This document shows positions 12,796 to 26,738 of a DNA stretch of 64,000 bases, one piece after another (the first letter of the stretch is position 1; each line of letters starts with the position of its first letter). The notes below the pieces were generated by a model, which was not told the DNA's origin, did not search any database, and was given only the letters and a program-made list of their open reading frames with translations. The position numbers and the translations under genes are program-made. This DNA comes from Apostichopus japonicus (taxonomy: Eukaryota > Echinodermata > Holothuroidea > Aspidochirotida > Stichopodidae): positions 23,911,166-23,975,165 of the forward strand of contig NC_092579.1 of the NCBI RefSeq assembly GCF_037975245.1, given 5' to 3'.

Positions 12796-13756
12796 TCTCT
12801 GTCTTTCTTCCTGGTAAAGCAAGGTACTGATTGAAAAGAGCCAGGCATTGCTTAATCAGTGAGTTGCTAGTGACTCCCTGGCTCAATCAAGCAAGATGAA
12901 GTTGAGTGAAGGAGTCCAGATCAAGAGCTGGATTCAATTTGGTCTGGTTTTTACTTGCATGGTTCTTTCTTCATATATGACATAAATATGGTAAATATTA
13001 ATTATACTCAATTAATTAATCGCGTACAACCATCTTAGGTGTTATGTTACTTCTATATGTAGACTATAGCATTTAATGGTCAGCTAGGACGGACACGAAA
13101 CAGTGAGTATTAGTCTTAGTCATCATCACCCAGTGTTTGAATTTATCAGTGATGGACTTGTTGAAGTTGATGACCAACTACAAATGTTTTCCTTCATGTG
13201 ACATCCCCCTTTCGATCCTCGATCCTACACGTGTGACGTGTGAAATATAACAATACCGCATGAACATCATATATAGGCACCCTTCAGGGTATGTTCTTTA
13301 TTAGTGTATTAGATGGTTCTGTAAATGAGAGGCCACTTCAGACAATCAAACGGCAAAGGGAAGGTCTTCATACATCGTCTAACACATTTGGGATAATAAT
13401 GAACACAGATCTCTTTTGTGAGGCGCTGGGCTATTGGGAAGACAGGATTATGTAGAAGAAGGCTACGGTGGTCTAGTGTTGACAGGGGGAAGAACAGGAT
13501 AGTCAAATGGCAGAGGGAAGATTGAGAAGATCCCAACACTTACTGATTACAGTAGAGGTGCATACATTGTGCACTAAAATACCACAGAAAGTATTTTCAT
13601 CCAAATAAATCAATGACCAAGATATAAAGTGTGCCAAATTCATTGTTGCAAATAGGTATCATGAACCCACACTAGGAGACCCCCACCTTCCATTAGTACT
13701 GTCTTATAGTTGCCTAAAATACTACATCACACTACCCAGAGATGCATTTCACATAG

Positions 13757-14828
13757 ATCATGCTGGTAAGTTTGTACTGTACTACATCTCAAGCTGGTTA
13801 GTGTGTATTGTACTGTACTACATCTCATGCTGGTTAGTGTGTATTGTACTACATCTCATGCTGGTTAGTGTGTACTGTACTACATCTCATGCTGGTTAGT
13901 GTGTATTGTACTGTACTACATCTCATGCTGGTTAGTATGTATTGTACTACATCTCAAGCTGGTTAGTGTGTACTGTACTACATCTCATGCTGGTTAGTGT
14001 GTATTGTACTGTACTACATCTCATGCTGGTAAGTGTGTATTGTACTACATCTCATGCTGGTTAGTGTGTATTGTACTACATCTCATGCTGGTTAGTGTGT
14101 ACTGTACTACATCTCATGCTGGTTAGTGTGTATTGTACTGTACTACATCTCATGCTGGTTAGTATGTATTGTACTACATCTCAAGCTGGTTAGTGTGTAC
14201 TGTACTACATCTCATGCTGGTAAGTGTGTATTGTACTACATCTCATGCTGGTTAGTGTGTATTGTACTACATCTCAAGCTGGTTAGTGTGTACTGTACTA
14301 CATATCATGCTGATAAGTGTGTACTGTACTACATCTCAAGCTGGTTAGTGTGTATTGTACTACATCTCATGCTGGTTAGTGTGTACTGTACATCTCATGC
14401 TGATAAGTGTGTACTGTACTACATCTCAAGCTGGTTAGTGTGTACTGTACTACATATCATGCTGATAAGTGTGTACTGTACTACATCTCAAGCTGGTTAG
14501 TGTGTATTGTACTACATCTCATGCTGGTTAGTGTGTACTGTACTACATCTCATGCTGGTTAGTGTGTATTGTACTACATCTCATGCTGGTTAGTATGTAC
14601 TGTACTACATCTCATGCTGGTTAGTGTGTACTGTACTTGATCTCATGCTGGTTAGTGTGTATTGTACTACATCTCATGCTGGTTAGTGTGTACTGTACTA
14701 CATCTCATGCTGGTTAGTGTGTACTGTACTACATCTCATGCTGGTTAGTGTGTACTGTACTACATCTCATGCTGGTAAGTGTGTACTGTACTACAGATCA
14801 TGCTGGTTAATATGTACTTTACTACAGC
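13757..14828. repeat. 31-bp minisatellite, about 33 units
   Basis: Tandem units have the core CTACATCTCATGCTGGTTAG followed by TGTGTACTGTA. Most units are 31 bp; some carry an extra TGTAC (36 bp). CTCATGCTGG and CTCAAGCTGG variants, TGTAT and TGTAC variants, and CATATCATGCTGATAAG variants alternate, which suggests higher-order duplication. The Cys/Leu/Tyr-rich open frames at 14,126-14,500 and 14,717-14,899 are products of the array, not genes. Confidence 0.95.
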
Positions 14829-17800
14829 TCTGTCTCATAGTTGCCTACTTGATTATCTTTCTTCGTTTTCCTTCCTCGCTGGAATGTAGTTTGATATAAA
14901 CAGATTTTAACTATATTAACTCAATAAAAGTCCACTTGACATATGGCTAGCATCACAAAACTATGTCACTCATTAAGTTTTAAATTAATTCCAATTTATA
15001 CCTTATGAGTCATAACTACCAATGGTCCATAATATCATGTTACAATAACATCCCCCCCCCCTACCCCACTCTTCACCAGACATCTGTTTTGACAAGAAAC
15101 ACATCATCTTAATCCTCTAAGTATATGAAAGACAAAAGTTGTCAAACCAAAAAAGAGTTGTTGACTTGTATCTATCTGCAGTTCTGTAGACAAAAGATAA
15201 ACATGAACGACACATTAAGGAAGAGAAGACAAAGAACAAGACGTGTCCTCTAGAGAATGACCTGGTTTTGAAAGGTAAGTAACGAGCAAAATTACTTAAA
15301 GGGCTTTGCCTACATTTTTGTTCAAAATTTCCACACATGTACGACAACAAACAAAACGAAACATGGCAAATAGAATCCTACTACCATTTATCCTATTTTA
15401 CAAGTATGGAATCTTTACATTTTAGTTTAGGTAATTTAAAGTGTAACTATCTAGTCGCTACTTTACCCTGGAAGTATTCCTCAATATGACTTGACAATCA
15501 TTCAGACCGAGTAATCACTTTGATAACTGTATGTTATATTAACTACATCCCTTTTAAATTAGCATCATTTCATTTGATTGGGGAAAAACAGATAAATCAC
15601 TCTTCTGAAATGTCAATATAATCTTCCAAAAGAAATTCCAACAGTTGCCAAACATGCCCTGTCACTGAGTTTAAGGTTATAGTGAAATTGTAGAGAGAGA
15701 AAGAGACATCATTCTAAATTTGGAGGGATTGTTAAAGTGCCAACAAGTGAACAGCTTCAATTCCCTACAAACTGTGTAAATAATTTTGTATTACATATTA
15801 TGTTACTTTCGTTTATATCATTTTCTTACCATCCCTTCAATGAAACTATAGCCGATCAGAAAAAAAATTACCTCTAGGTAATTTTTATTAACTGTGCTAT
15901 CCCCCATTGATGACACCCATTCATTCATTGTATAATTTCACATTTCATGATGTCACATCTATATATCTAATAAAACATTGAACGATGTCGTATTCAAGAG
16001 AGCAGCAAACATCATCAATATTACAATCAGTTCTGCTCTAAACCTCCGAGATGATATAGGACCAGAGAAGGTTACCACCTCCCCCACTTGAAATGACAGC
16101 ATTAATTACTAACAGCATCAATCATTATGAAACACTGAGGGTAACACAGCAGCAAATTCTCTATAAATCACAAGTCATAAATTAAAAGCCATCCATCCCC
16201 ACCAACTGAAGGAAAACATAACGAGTGTGACTCACATACATAGACGAGGAGGAAAAAAACATTGTCTGAACATGAAATATATAACAAAAGAAAGAGAAGG
16301 CTTAAATCTTATTACTTCCTTATCTATTTATCATCTCTTAGTTAAAGCTATAACTGTTAACTCCAATCGGTCTCCTCATGCCCCCCTATGCCACTCCTTA
16401 TTGTTCCTGTCTTTAAAGGGAGTGAAGACTCGCACACAAAGAACGTCTGATGCCGGTAATCTGACCTAGTTTCGGATGAGGTGTAACAGGAGTGTAAGAC
16501 ACCACAATCGATCCCAGAAAAAACACACACAGCTTGCAACCGTCAGTAATTAAACACTAGTGTACAGTCAATACATGCAGCTACGGTCATTACCCACAAC
16601 ACAGTGTACATAGCAGCGATGGACATCTCAGGTCCAGATTAAAGATAACAAGGTATCAGGTTTCATTACTGTCTGCATTTTGTAGTGACAAGCAAAAACA
16701 ACTTCACTTGCAAGCAACAGAAAGCAAACTTTTTTCAAAGGACGGCACACGATTTGGGGTGAGTCTTCAATGCCTTTAATCATCATCTTCCCACAAATTG
16801 TCTTTAATATTTCTCCTCCCCTTTCACATACAATTTTTTTATAAATTTTAGACATCTATTTACAACACTGATGCTACAGTACCGTCTTCACATGCTTTTT
16901 TTAGTGCATTCTCACTACATTTAGTACTGACCAAACATTTTTACACCAAAAAGTTTCGTATTGTACATAGAGACCATGATACCAGTTTACTAGTCTTCAC
17001 CTAGAAGGTACATGACTGGAAATGTTTTAGCACTGCGCCATCTATTCCTCCTTCCCAATCTACCATTCAGAAGTGACACTACAGTATCTGATTTTTAACA
17101 CAGGATTTCCATCTGACTGTCCCTATCACTTTCTTACACTTTGCTGATCGTTTTTTTAGGGTTTTTCACTATTTTAGGGTAATTACAGAATTCACAATCC
17201 CCACGGCACTGCACATAGCCAATTAATGTCCCCTCGCCGTCATTTGCGTTACTCATCTCTGTTGTTAGAACATTTCTGTCTGGATAAACTATGTACATCA
17301 ATGATTCACATGGCTTTTATTTCATGTATTAGGAATGTTTATATTACGCCCGAATGAGTAATTTTCAATGTTAATGTTTAAATACCTCTTGATCAATATC
17401 CTTTAATATTTGATGACTATTGTAGATGTACATTAATAAGGTTAATCTTTAAACTAGTAACAAATTAATATATGGAGGTGGTTGAATGTCTGTGAACTTT
17501 GGATATTGGTTAACATTGCATAGATTCTCAATCACCATGGCAACAACTCTAATTGAACTGAAATGAGGCAATTATGTAACTTCCCTACTTCTTATGAGAG
17601 TATGAGATTCTACAATCTGTGTTACAAAATATGACCCCACAATAAACTATGTGACCCTGTCACAAACTTTCAAGAGGGACAAGCAAATTTTTTTTTTTTT
17701 TTCATCATTTGATATTGAACATTTTTTATTGTATCTATGAAATGTCCCCTTAGGCAGCCACTGAAAGTGTCACACAAAGTAGACAGTCATTTATGACCTT

Positions 17801-20800
17801 TGAACTATTTATGTTATCATCTTTCTTCTCCCTAAATTCAGAGATAAAAGAAGGTCACACCCCCCTCCCCCCCTCAGGTAGTCAGTCTGTACAAATTGTT
17901 TAGATCTTGATATTTCTAACTGCTAGTGGTGCTGGTGAGGATCTGTACTTACTCATATATAGCAATCACAGGTTGGAAACATCAAGAAATAGCTAGTAAT
18001 TACTGAAGATGAAAGAAATTATATTATGTCAACAGGAATGCGATAAAAAGTGTCAGTGATGAGACCTAGCCTCTGTCCACTGTGGATAACTGTATTTATT
18101 AAAGTTATTGAAGTACCTCTGTACCTACTGTACAATGATAGTAAGCAGCTGCTATCTGTTACTGTAGCTCCATGAATACATCAGGTTAGCCAATCCAGTT
18201 CATAGGGATCCGCCTATATATCCTACATCATCTGCAGTCAGTTTAATAAGATTTTTTTTTGGTTCTTTAGCACAGAGAGGGGAGCTTTAAGGGACTAAGG
18301 GGTTTACAGACGAGTGGCTGGAAACCTTTTTTCATAACTTGGTCCTCGATCTGCATAGTTTTGCCCATATTATGTACTAGGTGAGTGCCCATGCCACTGA
18401 TGTAAATAGGTTAACTTTAAGCAGCCTAGAGCAAGTGTGATATATTTGTAAGAGGAACGTGTTGATGAGTGAGAAAGTGACTCAGTATAAACATTGAAAA
18501 CAATGGCTTTCCATTCTTCTTCTTCTTCTCATCCATCCTATTCCTGATTCTTCTTGGAGAGAAGGAAGGAGCAGATTTCTATCGCTCCTGCAATCATCGG
18601 TTAGTACAGTAGGGTAAAGTTTCACCCTGAATGGTCTGCTCTGTCTCTAAATGTACCGCCAGATCCATTCTTGGCAGATGCAGGTGTGTCCGTGCAAGCT
18701 ATCGAATAAGATAGCCACATATAGAAATATGCAGCAGTTCCCATGTGTGAATAGAATTCCAGCATGTGACCCATTACATCACAGTACCCTGGAGGGAGCA
18801 GTTTGTCAAAACAAACAAGGGTCTCCTAACTCAAAGCGGAGATAGAGGTCATTCTAGGTCAACGGCAATCTCTTCAAGACAATTTCTTCTTTAAACAGGT
18901 TGAACATGACAGTGACATGGAAGCAAATTTAAAGGAGTCCATTGAAAATAAATATAAAGGGCAAATTCCTTTACCATACATTTTTTTAAAGGGTGTTTCA
19001 CACCATATAGAAGTGACACGTTATCTCCCTGATGTCTAAAACTGTATTCAAACGTTTCTTATTTGTTTGATTGAACCCCAAGCTGAAGTTGCTGAAATAA
19101 TATCAAATATCTCAGAATGTGTAAGCAAGCAGAATCTACCATCTAGGCACCAAAGAAAACATTTACCATGGAGACCTAAAAGTGTCAAAACAATCAAAGG
19201 TAAACTAATTTCAATTCAGTTAAAATTCCCACAGGAAAGTTAGGTTACAGTATATTCATTTTGTAGGGGGAAAATGTGATGTATCAGTTTAACCATATCA
19301 TAGGGGGAAAAAACTGTTTAGCAAACTGCTCATCTACTGCAAAATGCCTGAATAATGCCTATAATAGCCGGTCAATCTTGACCATGTGATACTTAGACAT
19401 AGTTGAATATATGCTATGGTCCTCAAGATAATTTTTTTCTCATATATTTCATTATGCTGCTTTAACAGCACAACAAATCATTTCATGAAAACTGATGTGT
19501 TTCTTAAAAGTGATACATTAAGATGTTTATCATTCCTGAAGGGGGAGGGGGGAGGGGACCATTTCTATTGGCAGAGGTACCTGTTTATGTGTTATTCCTA
19601 GAACCTATAATTTATAATAGCAAACATTTGCCATGACAGGCAAGGTAAGGAATATTTTAGTCTGGAATGCAAGCTTTCCAATCCTGTTAGCTGTTCTCCT
19701 CCCTGCACTATATCATCAACAGAAATAATGGCTGTCCTAAACATGGTTTGGAAATTTAACTTGCTAACTTCTTCCCTAACACTATTACTCAATGCAAATC
19801 TGTTAACACTGTCCAGTCCACCCTAAATCCGTTAGGCGACCTTTGACCCTAACGAACCTCTCCATGCTCCGAACCACAGAGAGTAAATGCAAAGCAATTA
19901 TGTAATGTTTAACCGTCACCATGAACAATCCTAATACAGATCTGAGAGTGCATGTTGGAAGGCATAGAACTTTGCATGTTACAAACTTGGTTTGTATCAA
20001 TATGTGTTTAATACAGGACTTGCAATTGGTAGTACAAAAGGATTTCATACCAGATGGGAACTTATCTTGTAAACAAAGATAACAAAGTCAGCTGGAAAAA
20101 AATCTAGGCACTGTGGGTGGTAGAATGAGTGACCGGTCATACAGGGCGTACTATATTAAAAAGATTACTAGTTTTCTCTACGCATAATAGAGTGAGAGTG
20201 TTAAGATTGTGCAGAGACATGTAAGCAAAGAGCATAATTTAAATGAATACACATCTTAGGTTATGTGCTCAAATACAACATGATGCCTAAAGATACAGTG
20301 CATTGCTGAATGTCTTCATATTGCATAATAAAGGGTTTTATTTCAAAATAAACAATAACCATTTTGTCAGATTCCAATTAAATATAATGAAAATTTTTGA
20401 AGATATATTTCAAATTTCTTGATTTCTTTTATGACTTTATGGATTGAAATGACAAATTATTATTTTCTGGCACCTGATTTAGATATCAATAGGCTGAGCA
20501 TGATACCACGACAATGTGATAAATTCAACACAAAATACAGCTTTAATCTCAATACCCATTATACAACACTTATTTTGTATAATTAATCTCAAGGTTCCCT
20601 GCCATGCTGCTTGAAAGGTTTTATGTTTTTACTCTTCAGTTACTACCTTCTATGTTTACCAAAAGATAGAGAAAAATATTCGCCTTCGATGATGATTATC
20701 TTATCGTAAGGATTCGTCAAATCTGGGAGGAAACAATATTTTGCATTCACACTGATTTCATCAAGAAGACCTTGAAAGGAGCCAAAAAAAAATAATTAGA

Positions 20801-21339
20801 CTGCATTACCCAGTTTTGTGTCAGTTCTGAATACCAATTAAGAGGCAATTACCATAGTAACTAGTAGCAAGAAGGCAAAGTTTTTAATTTTCGTCCGTCG
20901 TAAGCTTCATCACAGAATTTAATGAGGTGTGGTACATACAACACCTTCTCATCGATAAAAACTGCAGATGGGTGATTAGGGAGCAGAAAGTCTTCCAAAG
21001 CTCAAAAATTGGCCTCCACCCAAAAGTATAATACAGTTTGGATAAATACAGTACATCTGATGCAAGAGAGAGGTTGCATGGTCGGCTGATAATCGTTATT
21101 GAATTATTTTCGTAGCTTAATATAACTATTCGTCCTTCATTCCTTGGACATCACCAAGCCATCCAACAACCCCATCCAATACCTCCCCACAGATTTCATG
21201 AACTTTTTACAATGTCAAGTCATTTTGAATACCTCAAATTATCTAAATATTTTAGGACTTAAAACCAGATCAAACTACCAGTTTGCCTCATGATAGCATT
21301 CAAATTTGCAAGAACACTGCTTTACCACTGAGTGGCACA

Positions 21340-21405
21340 ACATAATCATAATATTAATAATAATAATTAGTCTTATATAAGGTTGCTCAATGCGCTTTCA
21401 GGATG
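21340..21405 (+). repeat. AATAAT tract plus 'gcgctttca' tail
   Basis: ATAATCATAATATTAATAAT is followed by CTTATATAAGGTTGC and TCAATGCGCTTTCA. This matches the arrangement at 5.0 kb and appears to be a diverged member of the same dispersed family. Confidence 0.45.
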
Positions 21406-24090
21406 TGTATAGCATTTAGAAAATAAGTAAGTCTAATAACATCAAATTGAATTTTGAAATCCTATACCCTGAACAGTCCAGTACAATAATGCTCAACTGA
21501 TATAAACCAGCTTACAATTCTAGCACACACAGTAGGCCAAATGTAGGAATTTAAGTGCAAATTCAGACCACCGTGCATGACATCTTTCCTACCAAACCAT
21601 TCCCTAAATATCTATAGATGTATATTCAGTCACCTCATTTCAATTTCCCTTTAATCAAGTTTCATGCTCAGATGAAATGATGTCTAGAGTTATCCAAATC
21701 CCAGGTAATTCCTGTCTGGTTGTCTGCTTATCTGTTTCCTCTCACCTCCAGCCTAAACATTATATGACACCTGTTTAGTACAATGCTGCCACTCTCACTG
21801 CATGCTTGATCAAGTACAAATCAAGTTTGTCCAATTCCAGATATGCATCATCCATCCTGCCTCCATGAGATCCCCTACTGTTTCCATGCAAAAAAGAAGG
21901 CAAGCTTAGAACTGGATATTAAATCACTACCGTGGTCTCCACCACAGGTGTCTCCTTTTATGGTCAGGGAAATCCCCAAGGGTCTGACCACAATTTGTGT
22001 CAGGGTCAGTCAGTGTATATGGTCAAGTTGTAGACATCAACCCCTAATCAATCAGTCACTGAAACTGCTCAGCAGCAAAGGCTACATACTTATCCCACAC
22101 TACAGTATATACATATAAAGGGAGATGTCACCACAAACTCCCAGCTATATCAATGCTAGGGACCATCAGTAAGTAGTACAATACTACATACAGTAATGTG
22201 AGAATTTAGTGTCCAACTACATCACAAAGCATTTTTTCTAACATTTCAAAAAAACTAAATGGAAGTTGAAAACCTCATTGAAACCTAAATATTGCCATTT
22301 GTAACCTTGAATGGAATGAAATTCTATGTTGAATGTTGTTAGACAAAATACTAAGTACTAAATTTCAAGTGCTTGTAATGTTTCCATAGCTTTTCAAGTT
22401 TTCAAGATATTCAGCTAATACTTTAAAATACTCCTTTAAGCCAAACTGATCATTGACAAGGTCTACTTGGTACAGCAGACAGATATAGACACTTTAAGTG
22501 TAATGCAGCAAAAGTTGTGGCTTTACCTAAAAGAACAAATAAAACCCCAAAACCTACTGGTCTGGGATAAAAGACAATACTAACTTGTCTCCTGTACATA
22601 CAGTATGCACTCAGATCTACCTAGCCTATAATGACTGGTAACATTCTTCAAGTTCTGCGATGACCCACTCCAGGTCAATGCCCTCTACCTTTCCACATCT
22701 GTACAACAACCCCAATCTCAGTTTTCATTCTTAATCTACTGCACACTTAGGTATGCCATGTCACATGGACGCACAAATGCACAATCCTTGGAACCGAATC
22801 AAACAACTCACGTAAAACTCATACATTCATGACAGTAAATGTAACTATGCTGTAGCAAACTCTACACATGTACCCAAAATCTAATTCTCTGTAAGCCCAT
22901 GTCTTCATTACAAACTCAAAATCACAGTTTCCCAAAAACATTCTTAACCCCTCTTCTGTTTTCCCATTCCCACACTTGAAAACTCCCGAGATGGCCTCAG
23001 CCATTGTGTGGCCTTTCCAACAGAGCCCCCGGAAATGTGTTTTAGTACTTTAGTATTGATCCATCCTCCTTCTGAGTTCCCCTGAAAAGTAAACAACCCC
23101 GGGCTGAAGATTAAATAGATCACATTTGAATATTTTGGGCCATAATGGGAGATTCGGGGAGCTTGTAGTTATCACAACAGGGCAGTGGCATGGCTTTTGT
23201 TCAATTTTTGTATCTACCTTCATCAAACACTACTACTATCTCTGACCTCCACCGAATCAGAGAAGGGCAAGCTTGGTTGCCCAAATCATTTGACATGATC
23301 AATACGAACCTCGACCGACGCATCCATTTCTGAATTCGTTCCGACCTTAACAAGTTTATGAATACATTAACAAATTTCACAGTCACTTGCTGTGTGTGAA
23401 CCTCTGAGGAAGCTGAAGACCAAGTATTTAAAACTCAACTGACTTTTCAATCAAAATCAACTTAATTTTCATGATAATATTTCAAAAAACACTTTTTTTT
23501 GGGCAATACACTCAAGTCTTCAGAGAATGGGTTTATTATTAACAGTTTGTTGAAAGAGATACCTTTTTACAAGAGTTTTGTAGGTAATTCCCCAAAATGT
23601 ACTGGTACTGGGACGATACGAAAATGTGATCTTTTTGGACAAAAGAACTATCAACACGCAGGGAATTATTTAGTGTTCAAATGTTTGTGTAGCAATTCAA
23701 AAGGCTCTGATCTTATCAATATCTTTCAAAATCTTAAAAATATGACCATTTCTGTGTGAAAAACTGCCAGTAGACATCTTTGGAATAATGGTATATAGTA
23801 ATTTTCACTGGTAAGTGGGGAACGAAGTAAATTAGTAATTTTCACTCTTTTTGCATCACATTTCATGATACGAAAAGTATTCCCTGCCGTAGCAAAATCC
23901 AAGTGAGGAATTCATTGACGAAAAAAGTTTTCAGAAAATACACATACTGTAGCTGACTTCTGATTGGTAGATCCAGACAAGAACAGACAGTAGGCGGTGT
24001 GTTAAAAGTGGGGTTAGGGGGACGCAATGCTAACACCTCTCCGGTGACGTATTTTAAGGTAGATGGCAAAAGTGCATATATATGTGGATT

Positions 24091-24127
24091 GGAGACAGGT
24101 AAGAGAGGAACAAAGTCAAGTAATTAG
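24091..24127 (+). repeat. Short dispersed repeat 'GGAGACAGGTAAG', copy 2
   Basis: GGAGACAGGTAAGAGAGGAA followed by CAAAGTCAAGTAATTAG matches the block at 11,341 with few differences. A partial form (GTAAGTGGGGAACGAAGTAA) is 280 bases upstream at 23,811. Confidence 0.5.
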
Positions 24128-25490
24128 TAGTCATTGTATCTCTTTGACTAACCACTACAAGGGTTCAGCTAATTGTACAAAATAAATGACATCACGTTTT
24201 AACTGTTCAGTTTGGAGGAAATCGACAGTCATAAGTTTCACACTAATGACAAATGGGACCTGCTTGCTAAAGAATGTATAGCCTAAGTTTGATAATAAAG
24301 CAATATTGTACACTATGTTATTATGAGTTAAAGCAAACTAAAAATGTACAGTAATTCTTGAATATAAGTCCATCGCGTATTATTGAAACAGTCTCGACGC
24401 TCATGGAAACAATCTCAGTGATCTTTGGAATATTAAGACCGTTGAACCCTTTTCTTGCTTCAATCTTTGCACAGAGGGAACACCCAAAAGGAGAGCAAAC
24501 AATAATTGATTAACACAAAGCATTTTTGCTTGATATGGAGCTTGGCTACATGTCTTCATACAGTATGACAAGAATGACAATAAACGAGAACCTCTCCTTT
24601 TTTCGTCTTTTTCTTTCTTCACTGAAGAAGAATTTGCGAGATCATAGTTATCCACTCATGTAGAACACTTACGGTTGTACTATATAACTGATTGCAGTGC
24701 ACACAAATATATACCACCAGTGCTCAGTGAACAAAATCTACTACACTGCAGGCTTGACACTGGAATACTGTAGCCCAACAGTTATCACCCAGATCATGTG
24801 TATAAAGCAGCTGTTTACTGACTTGAAAATCACTATCTATGGAAAACTAATACATCTGAACCTATTAGGTTCTTGTGGGAAGGGGAAGAATATCTGTTAA
24901 TATAGAGGTGAAATTGCCATACTATAGCACACTACAGAATCTTAGCAGCTTTTTCGTTTTTGCAACTTTTGTTTTTAACTTCACAAAGAAACTTTCAAGG
25001 TTGTACTATCCTATATATCAAAATCTACCCCTAGTCACACAAATTTCACTGTTGAGTAATTTCTATCTGTGAATCTAACAATAGCAGGTTATAGTAGGTC
25101 AATGCTAACTAAACAAACTTGGCAGAGAGATCTCTCAAACTGCTGAAATAATAAGAGCTAGACTGACAATAATCACACATGTCCATCATTCCTGGGAATT
25201 AGACTCACACAGTACAAACATTAGATTACCCAGCCAACATAATAACCCCTCCACAACCTTCAGTCAGGAGACCTAAACCAACATAGATTTTTATTTAAAT
25301 TTTTTTTGCTTTCAGCCACCTTCATCATCACCACGGTAGCCACAATTTTCAATTTTCTGGGTCCAATAGTATTTTTCCTTTCAATAATTGTGGTTTATTA
25401 AATGTATAGGGCAGCTGCATATTACACACAGTAAACCACACAGAGTGGGTTATATTATAGGGTTTATAGTTGTGCTGACTGAACTGAGAG

Positions 25491-25515
25491 TGTACTGTAC
25501 TGTACTGTACTGTAC
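25491..25515. repeat. (TGTAC)5 microsatellite
   Basis: Five perfect TGTAC units occur here. The same pentamer appears as the extra segment in the 13.8-14.8 kb minisatellite. Confidence 0.9.
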
Positions 25516-25917
25516 ATCTGTGTTAGCAGCTGCATTGGAAACACTGGATGGATGTACAGACAAGCTCTCAAGATCAGAGATGGATGGAAAGAGATGCAAA
25601 CAAATTTAAAATGTAAAAATCCACCCGATATCTGTTGATTCCAGAAAGTATCATAAAAATCACATTATGTACCTTCAAGTGTCTTCTAACATACAGAGGG
25701 CATTATATCCACCCTGAAGGTAATTTTAAACACATTCCTATACCCTCCCCTAGCCCTGCCTGCATTACTATAGTCTCTGACAGTGTCAACACTTCAGCAA
25801 TGTCTACATCACTCCTCTACCAATGTCTTAATATTGCCCTAGCAACCCCCCCCCTCCCACAAGCAATTTCTCCACCAAGCAATGCCTTCCTTCCCCTCAC
25901 AATGTCTGCATCCTTCC

Positions 25918-26490
25918 TTGGCAATGTCCCCTTCCTTGGCAATGTCCCCTTCCCCTAGTAATGTCCCCTTCCCTAGTAATGTCCCCTTCCCTAGTAATGT
26001 CCCCTTCCCCTAGTATTGTCCCATTCCCCTAGTATTGTCCCCTTCCCCTACTATTTCCCCTTCCCCTTGTATTGTCCCCTTTCCCTAGTATTGTCCCCTT
26101 CCCCTAGTATTGTCCCCTTCCCCTAGTATTGTCCCCTTCCCCTAGTAATGTCCCCTTCCCTAGTAATGTCCCCTTCCCCTAGTATTGTCCCATTCCCCTA
26201 GTATTGTCCCCTTCCCCTACTATTTCCCCTTCCCCTAGGTATTGTCCCCTTCCCCCTAGTATTGTCCCATTCCCCTAGTATTGTCCCCTTCCCCCTAGTA
26301 TTGTCCCATTCCCTCAGTATTGTCCCCTTCCCTCAGTATTGTCCCCTTCCCCCTAGTATTGTCCCCTTCCCCTAGTATTGTCCCCTTCCCCTAGTATTGT
26401 CCCCTTCCCCTAGTATTATCCCCTTCCCCTAGCAATGTCTGCATCCTTCCCCTAGCAATGTCTGCATCCTTCCCCCAGCAATGTCCCCTT
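25918..26490. repeat. 19-bp C-rich minisatellite, about 30 units
   Basis: The unit is TGTCCCCTTCCCCTAGTAT, with variants carrying CAATG, TAATG or CTATTT. The opposite strand, which is the Caskin sense strand, therefore carries a regular series of GGGGAAGGGGA blocks with about two G-runs per unit. Block-wise duplication is visible, for example the repeated series ending in ...CTACTATTTCCCC. It contains no gene. Confidence 0.95.
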
Positions 26491-26699
26491 TAAATTGAAA
26501 CAGAGCTGCTTTCCTGGAATGAATGACGCACTCACACAGACAATGTTCAGTCTGAATTTCAGTAAAAAGGACCTTTGATACTAGTCAAGGAAATGTAAAT
26601 CCATAAACGAAACCAAAACACAGCAATGTAGTAATCAGGGCCATGCCCCCATGTACAGTATGTAAACACTACATTTACCTAAAGGGCTTTGTACACAAT

Positions 26700-26738
26700 G
26701 GAGACAGGCCTGCAAGAGAGGAGTGAAGTAAATTACAA
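26700..26738 (+). repeat. Short dispersed repeat 'GGAGACAGG', copy 3
   Basis: GGAGACAGGCCTGCAAGAGA is followed by GGAGTGAAGTAAATTACAAA. It matches the copies at 11.3 and 24.1 kb apart from a small insertion. It directly abuts the tandem repeat that follows. Confidence 0.5.

Larger units (their letters stand above)
2790..13756 (-). other. Caskin intron 1, 3' part: no coding exon seen
   Basis: This is AT-rich non-coding sequence. It holds a 25-bp duplication at about 2820-2870, a small 'gcgcc' repeat tail at 5.0 kb, a foldback at 5.75 kb, a near-perfect 54-bp inverted repeat at 7.5 kb, an ATT microsatellite at 9.3 kb, a CpG-rich patch at 10.65-11.1 kb, and G and C homopolymer runs at 12.16 and 12.5 kb. 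Open frames of up to 131 aa occur. None shows a recognisable domain or convincing splice context. Confidence 0.6.
14829..25490 (-). other. Caskin intron 1, middle part: no coding exon seen
   Basis: This is unique-looking AT-rich sequence with short homopolymers (C9 near 15,052, T17 near 17,686). It holds a second 'ataat...gcgctttca' repeat tail at 21.34 kb and copies of the GGAGACAGG repeat at 23.8-24.1 kb. A CTTCTTCTTCTTCT run is at 18.5 kb. The small open frames show no recognisable family. Confidence 0.6.

Noticed and set aside
14126-14899. 124-aa and 60-aa Cys/Leu/Tyr-rich open frames
   Set aside because: They are translations of the 31-bp minisatellite; 31 is not a multiple of 3 and the frame survives only by chance.
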